Counted from the stretch's first letter, positions 45,695 to 55,314 are shown. The stretch: 63,832 nucleotides of DNA from Acidimicrobiales bacterium (GCA_036378675.1 DASUWA010000065.1:1-63832); one strand, 5' to 3'. Notes: generated by a model from the sequence alone, not told the origin. Made by a program: numbers and translations.

Positions 45695-46185
45695 TTCTGC
45701 AGCTCCAGAGTCGTCCGCCCCACCTGGACACGGTCTCCTTTGCGCATTACGGACGCCGCGGACACCTTCTTACCGTTGAGGTAGGTCCCGTTGGTGGATC
45801 CCAGGTCTTCGACGAACAGATCGCCGTCGCGGCGGAAAACCCGCGCGTGCAGCTGAGAGACGAAGGTGTCGTCGGGCAGGGCGACACCACAGCCGGCCGC
45901 CCGGCCGACGGTCATCTCGTCGGAGAGGAGGAACTCGACTCCGCTGAGCTCAGCTGGTTCGCGGACGACCAACTTCTCGGGTCCGAGTCGTTGTGCGGTG
46001 CCGGCCGGTGTCTCGGGCAGGGGCCTCGCGAGCGGCGGGCTGGTCGCTCCGCCGGCGCTGTCCGGCACCGGCGCGGGCTTGGGCTCGCGCAACTCGATCC
46101 AGACCGCGCGGAGCACGCGCAGAAAGAAGAGGTAGAGGATCGCGAGGAAGACATACTTGAGGAGCGTCAGAACAGGGTCTGGCAC
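45691..46185 (-). CDS. fhaB: FHA-domain protein FhaB
   Basis: The 164-residue protein starts with one TM segment (VLTLLKYVFLAILYLFFLRVL), then a Pro-rich linker and a C-terminal FHA domain (about 85-160; TVGRAAGCGVALPDD, SQLHARVF, LGSTNGTYLNG). FHA domains bind phosphothreonine, so it is a likely PknB substrate or adaptor, as in M. tuberculosis. The GTG at 46185 is chosen because it starts the TM segment; longer upstream frames overlap fhaA. Confidence 0.93.
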   Translation of the reverse strand: MPDPVLTLLKYVFLAILYLFFLRVLRAVWIELREPKPAPVPDSAGGATSPPLARPLPETPAGTAQRLGPEKLVVREPAELSGVEFLLSDEMTVGRAAGCGVALPDDTFVSQLHARVFRRDGDLFVEDLGSTNGTYLNGKKVSAASVMRKGDRVQVGRTTLELQK

Positions 46186-46204
46186 GAGCCGAGGGCCGCC
46201 TCTT

Positions 46205-46888
46205 TTACCCTTGGTCGAAGCGGATAGTTGTTGCGCCCAGAGTGATCTGGTCCCCGTTTCGCAGCGTTTGCGGGGCGTTGACAGGTATCCCGTTGATGCG
46301 GGTGCCGTTGGTGCTCCCGAGATCGGCGATCTCGAAGCTGGCGGGCGCGCTGAGTCCACTGGATCCGCCGTCGACAGGATGGATCTCAGCGTGGTACCGG
46401 CTGACGTTCGGGTCGGCGAGGGTGAGACCGCAGTCGGGCATCCGGCCGATCGTCAAAGGCTTGGGACTCAACGCCATCCTCCGCCCATCCGGCAGGACGA
46501 GCGCGGCGGGGGGCGGTTCGTCAGCCTTGACCATTTCCCCGGAGATCAGAATCATCCCCGGTGCGAGGTCGCGGTCGCTGTCTATTACGACGCTCACCGG
46601 CCCTAGGAGCGTGTATCGCTCCGCATCGGCGTGGTCGCGCGCGACAGCCTCCAGCTCTGTGACGAGCTCCTCCTCGATCGCGGCAAACCGGTTCCGGTCG
46701 CTCGGCGACAACAGGATGGTGAAGTCGTTGGGAGCCAGCGTCCCGCGAGGCGCGATGGTTCTGCGGAGGTCCATCTCTCTGGTGAGGCGCCGGCCGATCT
46801 CGACCGGCTGCAGTCCGCTGCGGAACGCCCGCGCGAATACTCCCTCGACCATGCGCTCCAAGCGCCGTTCGAACTGTTGCAGTCCCAT
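46205..46888 (-). CDS. fhaA: FHA-domain protein FhaA (DUF3662 plus FHA)
   Basis: The 227-residue protein has an N-terminal DUF3662 domain (MGLQQFERRLERMVEGVFAR, VEIGRRLTREM) and a C-terminal FHA domain (TIGRMPDCGLTLADPNVSRYHAEI; DLGSTNGTRINGIPV). The mycobacterial FhaA is over 500 residues with a long disordered middle; this one lacks that region. In M. tuberculosis FhaA binds phosphorylated MviN; here that partner may be the membrane kinase at 24.3 kb. First gene of the leftward operon. Confidence 0.93.
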   Translation of the reverse strand: MGLQQFERRLERMVEGVFARAFRSGLQPVEIGRRLTREMDLRRTIAPRGTLAPNDFTILLSPSDRNRFAAIEEELVTELEAVARDHADAERYTLLGPVSVVIDSDRDLAPGMILISGEMVKADEPPPAALVLPDGRRMALSPKPLTIGRMPDCGLTLADPNVSRYHAEIHPVDGGSSGLSAPASFEIADLGSTNGTRINGIPVNAPQTLRNGDQITLGATTIRFDQG

Positions 46889-46996
46889 GGTGCAAGCCCG
46901 AGCGTACTCGGGGGAGGCTTGGATCTCCTGCCGCTCGGAGCCTCGTGTCGCCGAAGGGCCGAGCGGACCTGTTTGGGTATGCTCGTGGATCCACTC

Positions 46997-47080
<84 letters not shown>

Positions 47081-47309
47081 CGCCGCGTCGGGGCAGGTTG
47101 GGGGGCGGATGTCTCTCGCCGTTGATCTCAGTTTTGCGAGCCTCTCCGGCTAGCCTGTTCGCCTACCGGCCAGGCGGGACCGTTTTCAGGAGGTTCGAAT
47201 ACCCCCCGACTTTTCAAGTCCCGCCCGCTCCCGCAGAAGCTACCGGCCACCACACCCGAGGCTCATCCCGAAGCGCCGGTGGCCGCACCGGCTTTTAATC
47301 GGGGCGAAC

Positions 47310-48806
47310 GTGGCCGTCGCCACGTGCCTCGTGATCTCGGGTGCTCTGTACGGGTACGTGCGGTTCAAGCTGGACTCGATCCGGACTCTGTCGGCTCCCC
47401 ACCTGTCCAAGACGGTGAGCGGAGCTGACGGCGCCGGCGGACTCCAGCCCGAGAACATCCTCCTGATCGGCAACCAGTCACGCGCGGACATAAGCCGGTC
47501 GGAAGCCCAGAACTTCGGCTCGCCCACGGCGCTTTCGGGATCGCTGAGCGACGTGATCATGATCCTTCACCTGGACCCGGCCAAGAACACCGCTTCGCTG
47601 CTGTCCATCCCGCGAGACCTCTTCGTGCCCATGCCGCCGGGCAGCCCGGTCGGGTCCTACCAGAAGATCGACGCCGCGCTGAACGACGGGAAGAAGGGAC
47701 CCGACAACCTGATACAGGCGATCACGACCGACTTCGGCATTCCGATCAACCATTTCGTCGAGCTCGAGTTCGACGGGTTCCAGAGCACGGTCAACGCCCT
47801 GGGAGGAATCAGCGTCTACTTCCCGGAGCCTTTGTTCGACCGCCAGTCCGGTTTGTGGGTCGCCGCCCCCGGATGTACCCACCTGAACGGTGCCGCCGCG
47901 CTCGCCCTGGTGCGGGCCCGCCACCTGCAGTACGACCCGCCCGGCGACACCGCGCCACGAACCAGCTGGCCCTATGACCCTGAATCAGACCTTTCCCGGA
48001 TTGTCAGGGACCACACGTTCCTTCGGGTCCTGGCTTCCACCGCAAAGTCGCAGGGCCTGACCAACCCGATCACCCTCAACTCGTTTCTCGGGGCGATCAT
48101 CAACCAGATCACGATCGATCCTGGACTGAAGTCGCAATTGATCGCCGTCGCCAGCCACTACCGGCATTTGAACCCGGATGGGATCCCCGAGATGACCCTG
48201 CCGGTCACGACCGTCGGCGGGGCCTACGGGTACCCCTACAACGGCGCCAACATCGGCGACGTCGACTTCCCGGTACAGCCCGCCGACAACCAGGTCATCT
48301 CCCAATGGGACGGCTCGGCCTTCCCCAAACCGAATCCCCCTTCGCAGGTGAACGTTTACAACCTGGCCGGCGGTTACAACCTCGCCACCAAAACGGCCAG
48401 CACCCTACGAGCCGACGGCCTCGCCACGACGATCGGCGGCAACCGCCCGGTGCCAGCGAGCACCACCGAAACCTTCGTCGACTATCCGGCGGGAGGCTTG
48501 GCCCAGGCTCTTTACGTTGCCAACTACCTGACCGGGGCAGTGATGCTGTATCAGGATCCGGCCCTTCCGCCCGGAACGGTCAACGTTGAGGCAGGCTCGC
48601 TGCTCGCGGTCGTGCAGCCCATTGTCGCGACCGGTACGGCGAGCGGCGGGCCGAGCACGACCGTTGCTCGTTCGACCGCACCCACGACTACTCCGACGAC
48701 TCTTTCGGTCCCGACTCCCGGCGGGCAGAAACCCAGTGCCGCGTCGGACCAAAACCAGCCGTGGGACCCCACTCCGTGTCCTGCTAAAACCGCGAGCAAC
48801 CGATAA
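47310..48806 (+). CDS. LytR-CpsA-Psr (LCP) family protein; true start probably upstream
   Basis: LCP enzymes transfer glycopolymers such as arabinogalactan or teichoic acids to peptidoglycan. The protein has an N-terminal TM segment, an LCP domain (LSDVIMILHLDP, SIPRDLFVPMP, YQKIDAALNDG, FDGFQSTVNALGGI, LNGAAALALVRARH) and a LytR_C domain (VNVYNLAGGYNLATKTASTLRADG), 498 residues. GTG 47310 lies inside the TM segment and lacks a ribosome binding site. The frame is open upstream with a basic leader (RWPHRLLIGANVAVATC). AGGAGG at 47188-47193 lies 5 nt before an ATA codon at 47199. Confidence 0.9.
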   Translation: MAVATCLVISGALYGYVRFKLDSIRTLSAPHLSKTVSGADGAGGLQPENILLIGNQSRADISRSEAQNFGSPTALSGSLSDVIMILHLDPAKNTASLLSIPRDLFVPMPPGSPVGSYQKIDAALNDGKKGPDNLIQAITTDFGIPINHFVELEFDGFQSTVNALGGISVYFPEPLFDRQSGLWVAAPGCTHLNGAAALALVRARHLQYDPPGDTAPRTSWPYDPESDLSRIVRDHTFLRVLASTAKSQGLTNPITLNSFLGAIINQITIDPGLKSQLIAVASHYRHLNPDGIPEMTLPVTTVGGAYGYPYNGANIGDVDFPVQPADNQVISQWDGSAFPKPNPPSQVNVYNLAGGYNLATKTASTLRADGLATTIGGNRPVPASTTETFVDYPAGGLAQALYVANYLTGAVMLYQDPALPPGTVNVEAGSLLAVVQPIVATGTASGGPSTTVARSTAPTTTPTTLSVPTPGGQKPSAASDQNQPWDPTPCPAKTASNR

Positions 48807-48812
48807 GGTTCT

Positions 48813-48830
48813 CCAACTCCGCTGGCGGAG
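48813..48830 (+). terminator. Stem-loop after the LCP gene
   Basis: ACTCCGC-TG-GCGGAGT forms a strong short hairpin a few bases after the LCP stop, without a clear U tract. The remaining gap to 49019 has no gene. It is the leader of the beta-helix gene, with a GGGAGGGAAAGGGG ribosome binding site. No known riboswitch class was recognised in it. Confidence 0.5.
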
Positions 48831-49019
48831 TCGGCCCTTTGCCCCTTCGGACCGGCCCGCCGGCGGAGCCCTCAAACAAAAGCCGCTTTCCGCCCGAAGC
48901 GCGCGTGGCCACCCGCACAATCGGGCACAGATCGTTGCGAGGGCGAAATCGCGGTGGTAGGAAAACCGGCGTTGCTCGGTTCCACCGCGCAGCCACACCG
49001 GGAGGGAAAGGGGTAGCAA

Positions 49020-50951
49020 ATGATACGTCGGGGTCTGTTCAGGCGTGCCGTGCTCGTTGGCGCGGCCTTCGCGACAGTGACGGGTCCGGTGGTCGGACTA
49101 GGGGTCACGGCGGGGGGTGAAGCAGCCTCCGCAGGTCCAATATGCTCCGCGGCCCTTCCATTGAACGGTCTGACCGCCGCAGTCGTGGTATCGACAGCAG
49201 GCCAGTTGGTCGACGCCGGCTACATCAACGCTCATGGCGGCAGCAACGGAACTCTCGACGCCACCGGCTGCGACTTGGGGATCTACGTCGCACCGGGTGC
49301 CAACAATGTAACGATCACCGGCATCACCGTTACCGGGGCCAACGACCACGGGATCATGGCCGAGCAGGTATCCGGGCTGACCATTCAAAACAGCACGGTC
49401 AACGGTAACGGCGTCAACCCACATGCTGCTATCAAAACCGACAAGGCGATCATGCTCGTCGGCGTCACCGGATCGACGGTCTCGGCGAACTCCGTCTTCG
49501 GGAACATCGCCGACGGCGGGATCGGGGTCACCGACGAGGGAGGGAGCATGGATCCGGCTGCATTGGCCGGGCCCGCGGCCAACTCCGCATCGTCGGGCGA
49601 CATCATCTCCCACAACGACGTTCACGACAACTTCAACGGGTGCGCGATCGTCCTCGAGGCGTATATACCCGGAGCGGGCCTCCACAGCATCACCGCGAGC
49701 GACAACACCATCACCGGGCACCGAGGGCAGTTCGGGCCCAATGGACCGGTCATCGGCCAGATCGTCGTGGCCACCGATGCTGCTGGTGCAGTCATCGACG
49801 GAACGGTCTTGTCCAACAACGTGATCGTTCAGAGCTTCCTCAGCGGCATCACCGTCCACTCGAATGCGCCCCACGACTCGATCACCAACACGACGATCAC
49901 CGGCAACTATCTCGACTCCAACAACTGGGCTGCGGTGAACGGTGCCCCGACGACGGACGCGATAGCGCTCGAGGTGAACGACATTCCGGCGCCCGTCACC
50001 CCGGTCCTGGATATGACAACCATCAACAACAACTTCTTCACCAACCAGGACGTCGGAATCTGGCAGGACTGGCACGTGACCCACACGACCCAGTCCGGCA
50101 ACCAGTTCGACGGCACGACGCTCCTGTACACCCAGCCCGTTCCGGGCAAGGGGTATTGGATGGCCGCCGGCGACGGTGGCATCTTCAACTTCGGGGATGC
50201 CGGTTTCCATGACTCGTTGGGAGCTTCGCCGCCGGCGTCGCCCGTTGTCGGGATCACTCAGACCCGGGACCAGGGCGGCTACGTGATGGCTTCAGCTGAC
50301 GGCAGTGTCTATCCGCTTGGTGACGCCACAGACTTCGGGTCGGCCTCCGGGATCCACCTCAATGCTCCAATTGTCGGGATAGCCGAGACGCCGGTACCCA
50401 CCGGGCCTTTCGGAACACCCGGAACGAACGGCCTGGGCTACTGGCTCGCCGCATCCGACGGGGGCATATTCAACTACGGCGACGCCGGGTTCTTCGGTTC
50501 GAAGGGTGGCACCCACCTGAACCTGCCGGTCGTCGGCGTGGCTCCGACTCCGGACGGCCTGGGGTACTGGCTGGTGGCCAAGGACGGCGGAGTGTTCAAC
50601 TTCGGGGACGCCGGCTACCACGGTTCCACCGGGGCGATGCACCTGAACGCTCCTGTCGTGGGTATGGCATCTACTCCGAAGGGCGACGGCTACTGGCTGG
50701 TAGCCGCGGACGGCGGGGTCTTCACATTCGGGACCGCCAAGTTCTTCGGCTCGAAGGGTGCAACCCACCTGAACCAGCCCGTGGTCGGCATGGCTGCCAC
50801 GCCGGACGGCAACGGCTACTGGCTGTTCGCCCGTGACGGCGGAGTGTTCAACTTCGGGGACGCCGCATTCTTCGGGTCCACGGGAGCCATCCATCTCAAC
50901 TCCCCGGTCGTAGGAGGAACTGCAACCGGTTCGAACGGGGTGGAACCCTAA
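49020..50951 (+). CDS. Secreted right-handed beta-helix protein with C-terminal DGGVFNFGDA repeats
   Basis: The 643-residue protein has a signal peptide (RRAVLVGAAFATVTGPVVG...ASAG), a parallel beta-helix region (about 55-370; NVTITGITVTGANDHGI, LTIQNSTVNGNG, SDNTITGHRGQ). It then has about seven units of 35-45 residues of the form GYWLVAxDGGVFNFGDAxFxGS...HLNxPVVG, filling residues 375-640. The two parts are typical of secreted polysaccharide-interacting proteins of Acidimicrobiia. No catalytic residues are clear, so enzymatic activity is not assigned. Confidence 0.88.
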   Translation: MIRRGLFRRAVLVGAAFATVTGPVVGLGVTAGGEAASAGPICSAALPLNGLTAAVVVSTAGQLVDAGYINAHGGSNGTLDATGCDLGIYVAPGANNVTITGITVTGANDHGIMAEQVSGLTIQNSTVNGNGVNPHAAIKTDKAIMLVGVTGSTVSANSVFGNIADGGIGVTDEGGSMDPAALAGPAANSASSGDIISHNDVHDNFNGCAIVLEAYIPGAGLHSITASDNTITGHRGQFGPNGPVIGQIVVATDAAGAVIDGTVLSNNVIVQSFLSGITVHSNAPHDSITNTTITGNYLDSNNWAAVNGAPTTDAIALEVNDIPAPVTPVLDMTTINNNFFTNQDVGIWQDWHVTHTTQSGNQFDGTTLLYTQPVPGKGYWMAAGDGGIFNFGDAGFHDSLGASPPASPVVGITQTRDQGGYVMASADGSVYPLGDATDFGSASGIHLNAPIVGIAETPVPTGPFGTPGTNGLGYWLAASDGGIFNYGDAGFFGSKGGTHLNLPVVGVAPTPDGLGYWLVAKDGGVFNFGDAGYHGSTGAMHLNAPVVGMASTPKGDGYWLVAADGGVFTFGTAKFFGSKGATHLNQPVVGMAATPDGNGYWLFARDGGVFNFGDAAFFGSTGAIHLNSPVVGGTATGSNGVEP

Positions 50952-51066
50952 GATCCACCCGCTCTAACCCGCACGGTCGCACGCGGCAGGCATTGACCGC
51001 CGGTGGCGGCAGAACCTCAGGGTTTTACCTCCGCCGGCGGTTGGCCGCTGCCGATAACTGGTAACG

Positions 51067-51639
51067 ATGTCTACCGGTATGCCGGGCGATGACTTTCCGA
51101 TCGTGCTCCACGCCGCCCAGCTGGGCGAGGAGTGGGCCTTCTCCGCGCTCTACCGGGGCCTCAACCCGCAGCTCCTGCGCTACTTCGCCTCTCGTGTACC
51201 AGACCAGTCCGAGGACCTGGCGGCGGAGACCTGGATCGGCGCCGCTCGCAACCTGTCGACCTTCGACGGGGGCGAGCACGCCTTCCGGGCCTGGTTGTTC
51301 ACCATCGCACACCGCCGTCTGGTGCAGCACTGGCGTGATGCCGCCCGCCGCCCGCCGGCGGAACCCACCGCCGAGGTCGATGCGGGGCACACCGACCCGG
51401 GCGGCGTCGAATCGCAGGCCGTCGAGTCGCTGACCGCTCAGCACGCGGCCGGGCTGATCGCCTCGGCGCTCACTCAGGACCAGGCCGAGGTGGTCCTTCT
51501 CAGGATCCTGGGTGGGCTCGGCGTGGACGAGGTCGCCGGGATTGTCGGCAAGAGGGCCGGCGCCGTCAGGGGCCTCCAGCACAAGGCGCTGCGCAAGCTG
51601 GCTGAGCAAAATTTCCTTCTTGAGGCGTTAACACCGTGA
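51067..51639 (+). CDS. ECF-type RNA polymerase sigma factor
   Basis: The 190-residue protein has sigma region 2 (FSALYRGLNPQLLRYFASRVPD, then SEDLAAETWIGAARNL and AWLFTIAHRRLVQHWRD) and region 4 (LIASALTQDQAEVVLLRILGGLGVDEVAGIVGK; RGLQHKALRKL). This is a short ECF factor. The next gene, 18 bp downstream, is a candidate membrane regulator. The promoter regulon cannot be told from sequence. Confidence 0.93.
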   Translation: MSTGMPGDDFPIVLHAAQLGEEWAFSALYRGLNPQLLRYFASRVPDQSEDLAAETWIGAARNLSTFDGGEHAFRAWLFTIAHRRLVQHWRDAARRPPAEPTAEVDAGHTDPGGVESQAVESLTAQHAAGLIASALTQDQAEVVLLRILGGLGVDEVAGIVGKRAGAVRGLQHKALRKLAEQNFLLEALTP

Positions 51640-51657
51640 TGTCCGGACGCGATTGAC

Positions 51658-52590
51658 ATGGACGAGATGGCCAAGCCCCCCATCGACGCCCCGATCGACG
51701 ATCACACCGCTGACCGGATTCTGTCCGGCTCCGTGTCGCCCGACGATGCGCCTCCCGGCTACGAGCAGGTAGCCAGGGTTGTTCGGGCTGCCCAGGCGCC
51801 GGCGAGCGGCGCCGAGCTGGCAAACGAGCAGAGCGTCGTGTCGATGGCGGTTGCAGCCATCTCGAATCCTGTTCTGGCGCCCTTGGGGCCTGGATCGCAC
51901 CGGAGGAGGAGAATGGTTTCCAAGCTCGCGACGGTTCGCGCCGCCGCTATCACCGCAGCAGCAGTTCTCGGCGCAGGAGCCGCGGCGGCCGCGGCCACCG
52001 GCAGCCTGCCCACCCAGACGTCCAATTCCGCGTCCCACGGGTCCAGCCACAACACAACAGGGTCGGACCCCACGTCGACGACGTCAACGACCACCGGCTC
52101 CGGCAACACGACACAGGCCAACCCGAATCTCAACAGCACCAATCCGCTCAACCTCCCGACGACGGGCCCGGCGAACTTCCACGCGGTGATCGGGCTGTGC
52201 CGGGCATTCCTGGCACACAACTCGAACACCTCGCCTGGCGGCGGTTCGACCGCGACCCCGCCTGAGAACAACTCCACGGCGTTCACCGACCTGCGCAAGG
52301 ACGCCGGCAACGGCACCGAGGCGTCTGTCGCCGCCACCGTCGCCTGGTGCAACACCTACCTTGCCAGGTTCAGCCCCGGTAACAGCGGCCCAGCCCAGAA
52401 CAACCCGGCCCAGAACGGCACCGCGCCCCCCGGCAAGCCCGCCAGCCCGGGTAATTCCGGCACTCATTCTTCGAACGGCGTCAACTCCGCCAGCAATAGT
52501 GCTGGCTCCGACGGAGCCTCGAACCCCAATTCAGCCGGCGGGGTCACCAGCCCTAGCGCCGGCGGACCGGGTAAGGCCGGCGGGCACTAG
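51658..52590 (+). CDS. Putative membrane-anchored regulator of the adjacent sigma factor
   Basis: The 310-residue protein has a cytoplasmic N-terminus (about 1-85; ADRILSGSVSPDDAPPGYEQVARVVRAA), one TM segment (near 95-112; AAAITAAAVLGAGAAAAAAT) and an extracellular part dominated by Ser/Thr/Asn/Gly/Pro repeats, with a more structured segment near 175-235 (FHAVIGLCRAFLAHN; AATVAWCNTYL, containing one Cys each). Anti-sigma role is inferred from position and topology. No HxxxCxxC zinc motif is seen. Confidence 0.6.
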   Translation: MDEMAKPPIDAPIDDHTADRILSGSVSPDDAPPGYEQVARVVRAAQAPASGAELANEQSVVSMAVAAISNPVLAPLGPGSHRRRRMVSKLATVRAAAITAAAVLGAGAAAAAATGSLPTQTSNSASHGSSHNTTGSDPTSTTSTTTGSGNTTQANPNLNSTNPLNLPTTGPANFHAVIGLCRAFLAHNSNTSPGGGSTATPPENNSTAFTDLRKDAGNGTEASVAATVAWCNTYLARFSPGNSGPAQNNPAQNGTAPPGKPASPGNSGTHSSNGVNSASNSAGSDGASNPNSAGGVTSPSAGGPGKAGGH

Positions 52591-52596
52591 GGCGGA

Positions 52597-52863
52597 CTAA
52601 GGCCGGCCAGCGGCTTCGCTGCGCCGCCTCGCGACCTCGCGCCTTGCCGGCCGGGTCGCGTGCCACAGGCTGATGCCGAGAAAGGCAATCACCCCCAACG
52701 GGGCGATCCACCACGCCGGGACCGACGTTTGCGAAACGCCGTACGTTACGAGCAGGCCCGCGACCACGCCTGCGGCAACCCGCCAGTCGTCGCCGATGAC
52801 GAAGTCGTACCAGAACGCCCAGAACCCTCGCGCCGCTCTCCACACCCGTGCAGGCGGTCGCAT
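52597..52863 (-). CDS. Small membrane protein
   Basis: The 88-residue protein has two TM segments (VAAGVVAGLLVTYGVS and WWIAPLGVIAFLGISLW) flanked by basic ends (RPARREVARRRSEAAGRP). No family is recognised. Its ATG overlaps the stop of the upstream COG4280-type gene (TGATG), so the two are coupled and probably act together. Confidence 0.65.
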   Translation of the reverse strand: MRPPARVWRAARGFWAFWYDFVIGDDWRVAAGVVAGLLVTYGVSQTSVPAWWIAPLGVIAFLGISLWHATRPARREVARRRSEAAGRP

Positions 52864-53714
52864 CAACGGCCTCCGCCCGTAGACGCTGACAAGGGCGCCG
52901 GAGCAGACTCCGAAAGCGCCCGTTCCCCGTTGGCGCCGGCGGGTCCATGGTCTGCCGGAGCGCTCTGCCGCAGCAACGCGGCCAGGCCCAGAGAATAAAG
53001 GGCCACACCCGGGATGATGACCAGGAGGGCCGCGTCGTTGCCCGGCCAGTGTGCGCCGGCCCCTTCGGCACCCCAGAACATCCCGAAGGACGTGAGCATC
53101 ACGCCAACCACGAACTTCAAGGTGTTCTCCGGAACCCGCGACAACGGCGCCTTCACCGCAAACCCGACCGCCGCCACCACCGCCGCCGCGCTGATCGCGG
53201 CAATCGCAGCCAGCGGGATGTCGTGCTGGTTGGCCCCGAAGGTAAGGACGATGAACACCACTTCCAGTCCCTCGAGAACCACGCCCTTGAAGGACAACAC
53301 GAACGCGTACCAATCCGGGACTATCCCTCTCCGTTCATGCGTCGCGTTGCGGGCAGCGGCGACTTCCCTCTCGTAGGCCTTCTCTTCGTCGCGGAGAGAC
53401 TTGTGGCCGCTCGCTCGCAACACGGCTTTCCGTAGCCACTGAAGCCCGAGTATGAGCAGCAGCCCGCCTACGAATGCGCGTAGGCCTCGCAACGGGATCG
53501 CGGACAGCGCCGGGCCCAGAGCTGCGATGATGACCGCCAGCAGAGCGAGACCGGCGCCGGTTCCCTGCAAAGCCGCCCGCCAGCTCCGTGCGGTTCCCGC
53601 CGCAAGGACGATCGTCGTCGCTTCGACCGCCTCCACGGCGCAGGCTAGAAAGACCGCGAAGAACAGCGCACCCCCGTTCACGGTGCTCTGCGCTCCGCCC
53701 GGTTCTCCATCCAC
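52863..53714 (-). CDS. COG4280/FTR1-like integral membrane protein
   Basis: The 283-residue protein has about seven TM segments. Two related segments, EAVEATTIVLAAG near the N-terminus and LEGLEVVFIVLTFG in the middle, resemble the REGLE motif of FTR1 iron permeases, suggesting a duplicated transporter fold. This points to a cation or metal transport role but does not prove it. GTG start at 53714; a second GTG 13 codons later (VNGGALFF) is possible. It is divergent from the amidase gene across about 75 bp. Confidence 0.72.
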   Translation of the reverse strand: MDGEPGGAQSTVNGGALFFAVFLACAVEAVEATTIVLAAGTARSWRAALQGTGAGLALLAVIIAALGPALSAIPLRGLRAFVGGLLLILGLQWLRKAVLRASGHKSLRDEEKAYEREVAAARNATHERRGIVPDWYAFVLSFKGVVLEGLEVVFIVLTFGANQHDIPLAAIAAISAAAVVAAVGFAVKAPLSRVPENTLKFVVGVMLTSFGMFWGAEGAGAHWPGNDAALLVIIPGVALYSLGLAALLRQSAPADHGPAGANGERALSESAPAPLSASTGGGR

Positions 53715-53788
53715 CCGAGTTTAGGAGGCAGACCGGCCCTTGCCGCCGGCGAAGCGGTAATCAATCGCAGTCGTTAACGTCGGCGGTG

Positions 53789-55309
53789 ATGCCAGAGAAG
53801 ACAGGCGCAGGGAAGGCAGGCCCAGGGAAGGCAGGCGCAGGGAAGGCAGGCCCAGGGAAGGCAGGCCCAGGGAAGGCGGACGCAGACAAGGCAGACTTCG
53901 ACGATCTCCGCTATGCCACGGCTCGGTCGCTGGCAGCAGCGATCAAGGATCGAAGGATCAGCCCGGTCGAGCTTCTCGACGCCAGCCTCGCCCGCATAGA
54001 CGAGGTCGACGATCGGGTGAACGCGATCGTTTGGCGCAACGACGACGACGCCCGCCGGCTGGCGAAGAAGGCGGCGGACGAGGTGGTCCACCGCGAAAGG
54101 AACGATCTTCCGCCGTTCCATGGAGTTCCCATCCCGATAAAGGACCTGACTCCCGTCGCTGGATGGCCGGTCACCTACGGCTCATGGGCGGCTTCGGACA
54201 AGCCCTCGGACGAATCGGAGCTGATAGTCGGAGCGTTTCAGAAAGCCGGTTTCATCCTGACCGCACGGACGAATACACCTGAACTCGGCCCGGTCACCGT
54301 GGCGGAGAACGACCGTTACGGAATTACCCGCAACCCGTGGAACCTCGACCACACTCCCGGGGGCTCCAGCGGGGGAGCGGGCGCCGCAGTTGCGGCGGGG
54401 ATGTTTTCCGTCGCGCACGGCAACGACGGAGGGGGCTCGATCCGGATCCCATCGTCGTGCTGCGGCCTGGTCGGCCTGAAGGTGAGCCGCGGCCGGATTC
54501 CGACTCGGGTGAACTCCTGGGAAGGCGGGTCAGTCGAGGGTTTCCTTACCAGGGACGTGGCCGACACCGCCGCAATCCTCGACGTCACCTGCGGTCCCGA
54601 CTTGGGCCAGTGGTACAACGCTCCGGCCCCCTCGAGGCCCTTCGTCGAGGAGGTCGGCGCCGAACCGGGCAAGCTGCGGATCGGGCTGCTCGACGAACCG
54701 CCGTTGCGGCTCACCCTCGACGAGGATTGCGCGGTCGCCGCCCGTGAGGCCGGAGCGGCACTCGAAACGTTGGGCCACCACGTCGACGAAGTCAGCTACG
54801 AGGTGCCGGACGAGTTCATGGCCGCGTTCCTCAAGGTGGTCAACAGCGGCCTGGCCGACTACGACGTCGACTGGACCAAGGTCGAGCCGCACATCCGGGT
54901 GAACCGAGCTGCAGCGCTGGCCGTTGACAGCCTCGCCTACGTGCAAGGGGTCCATGACTTGCAGCGATTCACCCGGCACATCACCGCGCAGTGGGGCCGC
55001 GACTTCGATGTTCTGCTCACGCCGACGATGACGATTCTCCCGCCGCGCGCGGGAGAAGTCCTTGCAGCGGTCCACGCGGGTGCGGAGACGGGCCTGCCCG
55101 CGATGCAGGTGTTTCAGATGGCAGTCCTCACGTCGGGTTTCAACATGACCGGTCAGCCGGCGATCTCGGTTCCGACGCACATGACGCCTGCTGGCATTCC
55201 GGTTGGAGTTCAGCTGGTGGGCGGCCCTTGGGACGAGGTCACCATTCTGCGGCTGGCAGCCCAACTCGAGCAGGAACTTCCTTGGGCTGAACGGCGACCG
55301 CCCCTCTGA
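53789..55309 (+). CDS. Amidase signature family hydrolase with repeat-rich N-terminus
   Basis: The 506-residue protein has the amidase signature domain with the Ser-cisSer-Lys triad: Lys in PIPIKDLTPV and the two Ser in GGSSGGAGAAVAAGM, followed by GNDGGGSIRIPSS. The substrate is unknown. The first about 35 residues are AGPGK-type repeats (six 15-bp units) followed by DKADFDDLRYATARSLAAAI, where the real fold begins. ATG at 53789 is chosen; a GTG lies one codon upstream. No GatA partner genes (gatB, gatC) are adjacent, so GatA is unlikely. Confidence 0.9.
   Translation: MPEKTGAGKAGPGKAGAGKAGPGKAGPGKADADKADFDDLRYATARSLAAAIKDRRISPVELLDASLARIDEVDDRVNAIVWRNDDDARRLAKKAADEVVHRERNDLPPFHGVPIPIKDLTPVAGWPVTYGSWAASDKPSDESELIVGAFQKAGFILTARTNTPELGPVTVAENDRYGITRNPWNLDHTPGGSSGGAGAAVAAGMFSVAHGNDGGGSIRIPSSCCGLVGLKVSRGRIPTRVNSWEGGSVEGFLTRDVADTAAILDVTCGPDLGQWYNAPAPSRPFVEEVGAEPGKLRIGLLDEPPLRLTLDEDCAVAAREAGAALETLGHHVDEVSYEVPDEFMAAFLKVVNSGLADYDVDWTKVEPHIRVNRAAALAVDSLAYVQGVHDLQRFTRHITAQWGRDFDVLLTPTMTILPPRAGEVLAAVHAGAETGLPAMQVFQMAVLTSGFNMTGQPAISVPTHMTPAGIPVGVQLVGGPWDEVTILRLAAQLEQELPWAERRPPL
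53807..53896 (+). repeat. 15-bp tandem repeats in the amidase N-terminus (six units)
   Basis: Six units of the type GCAGGGAAGGCAGGC encode AGPGK/AGAGK repeats. The first five are near-identical and the sixth (GCAGACAAGGCAGAC) has drifted. The repeat keeps the reading frame. It lies between the start codon and the amidase fold. Confidence 0.93.
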
Positions 55310-55314
55310 ACTCC

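Noticed and set aside
48831-49019. Possible c-di-GMP riboswitch before the beta-helix gene
   Set aside because: The conserved tetraloop and receptor blocks were not found.
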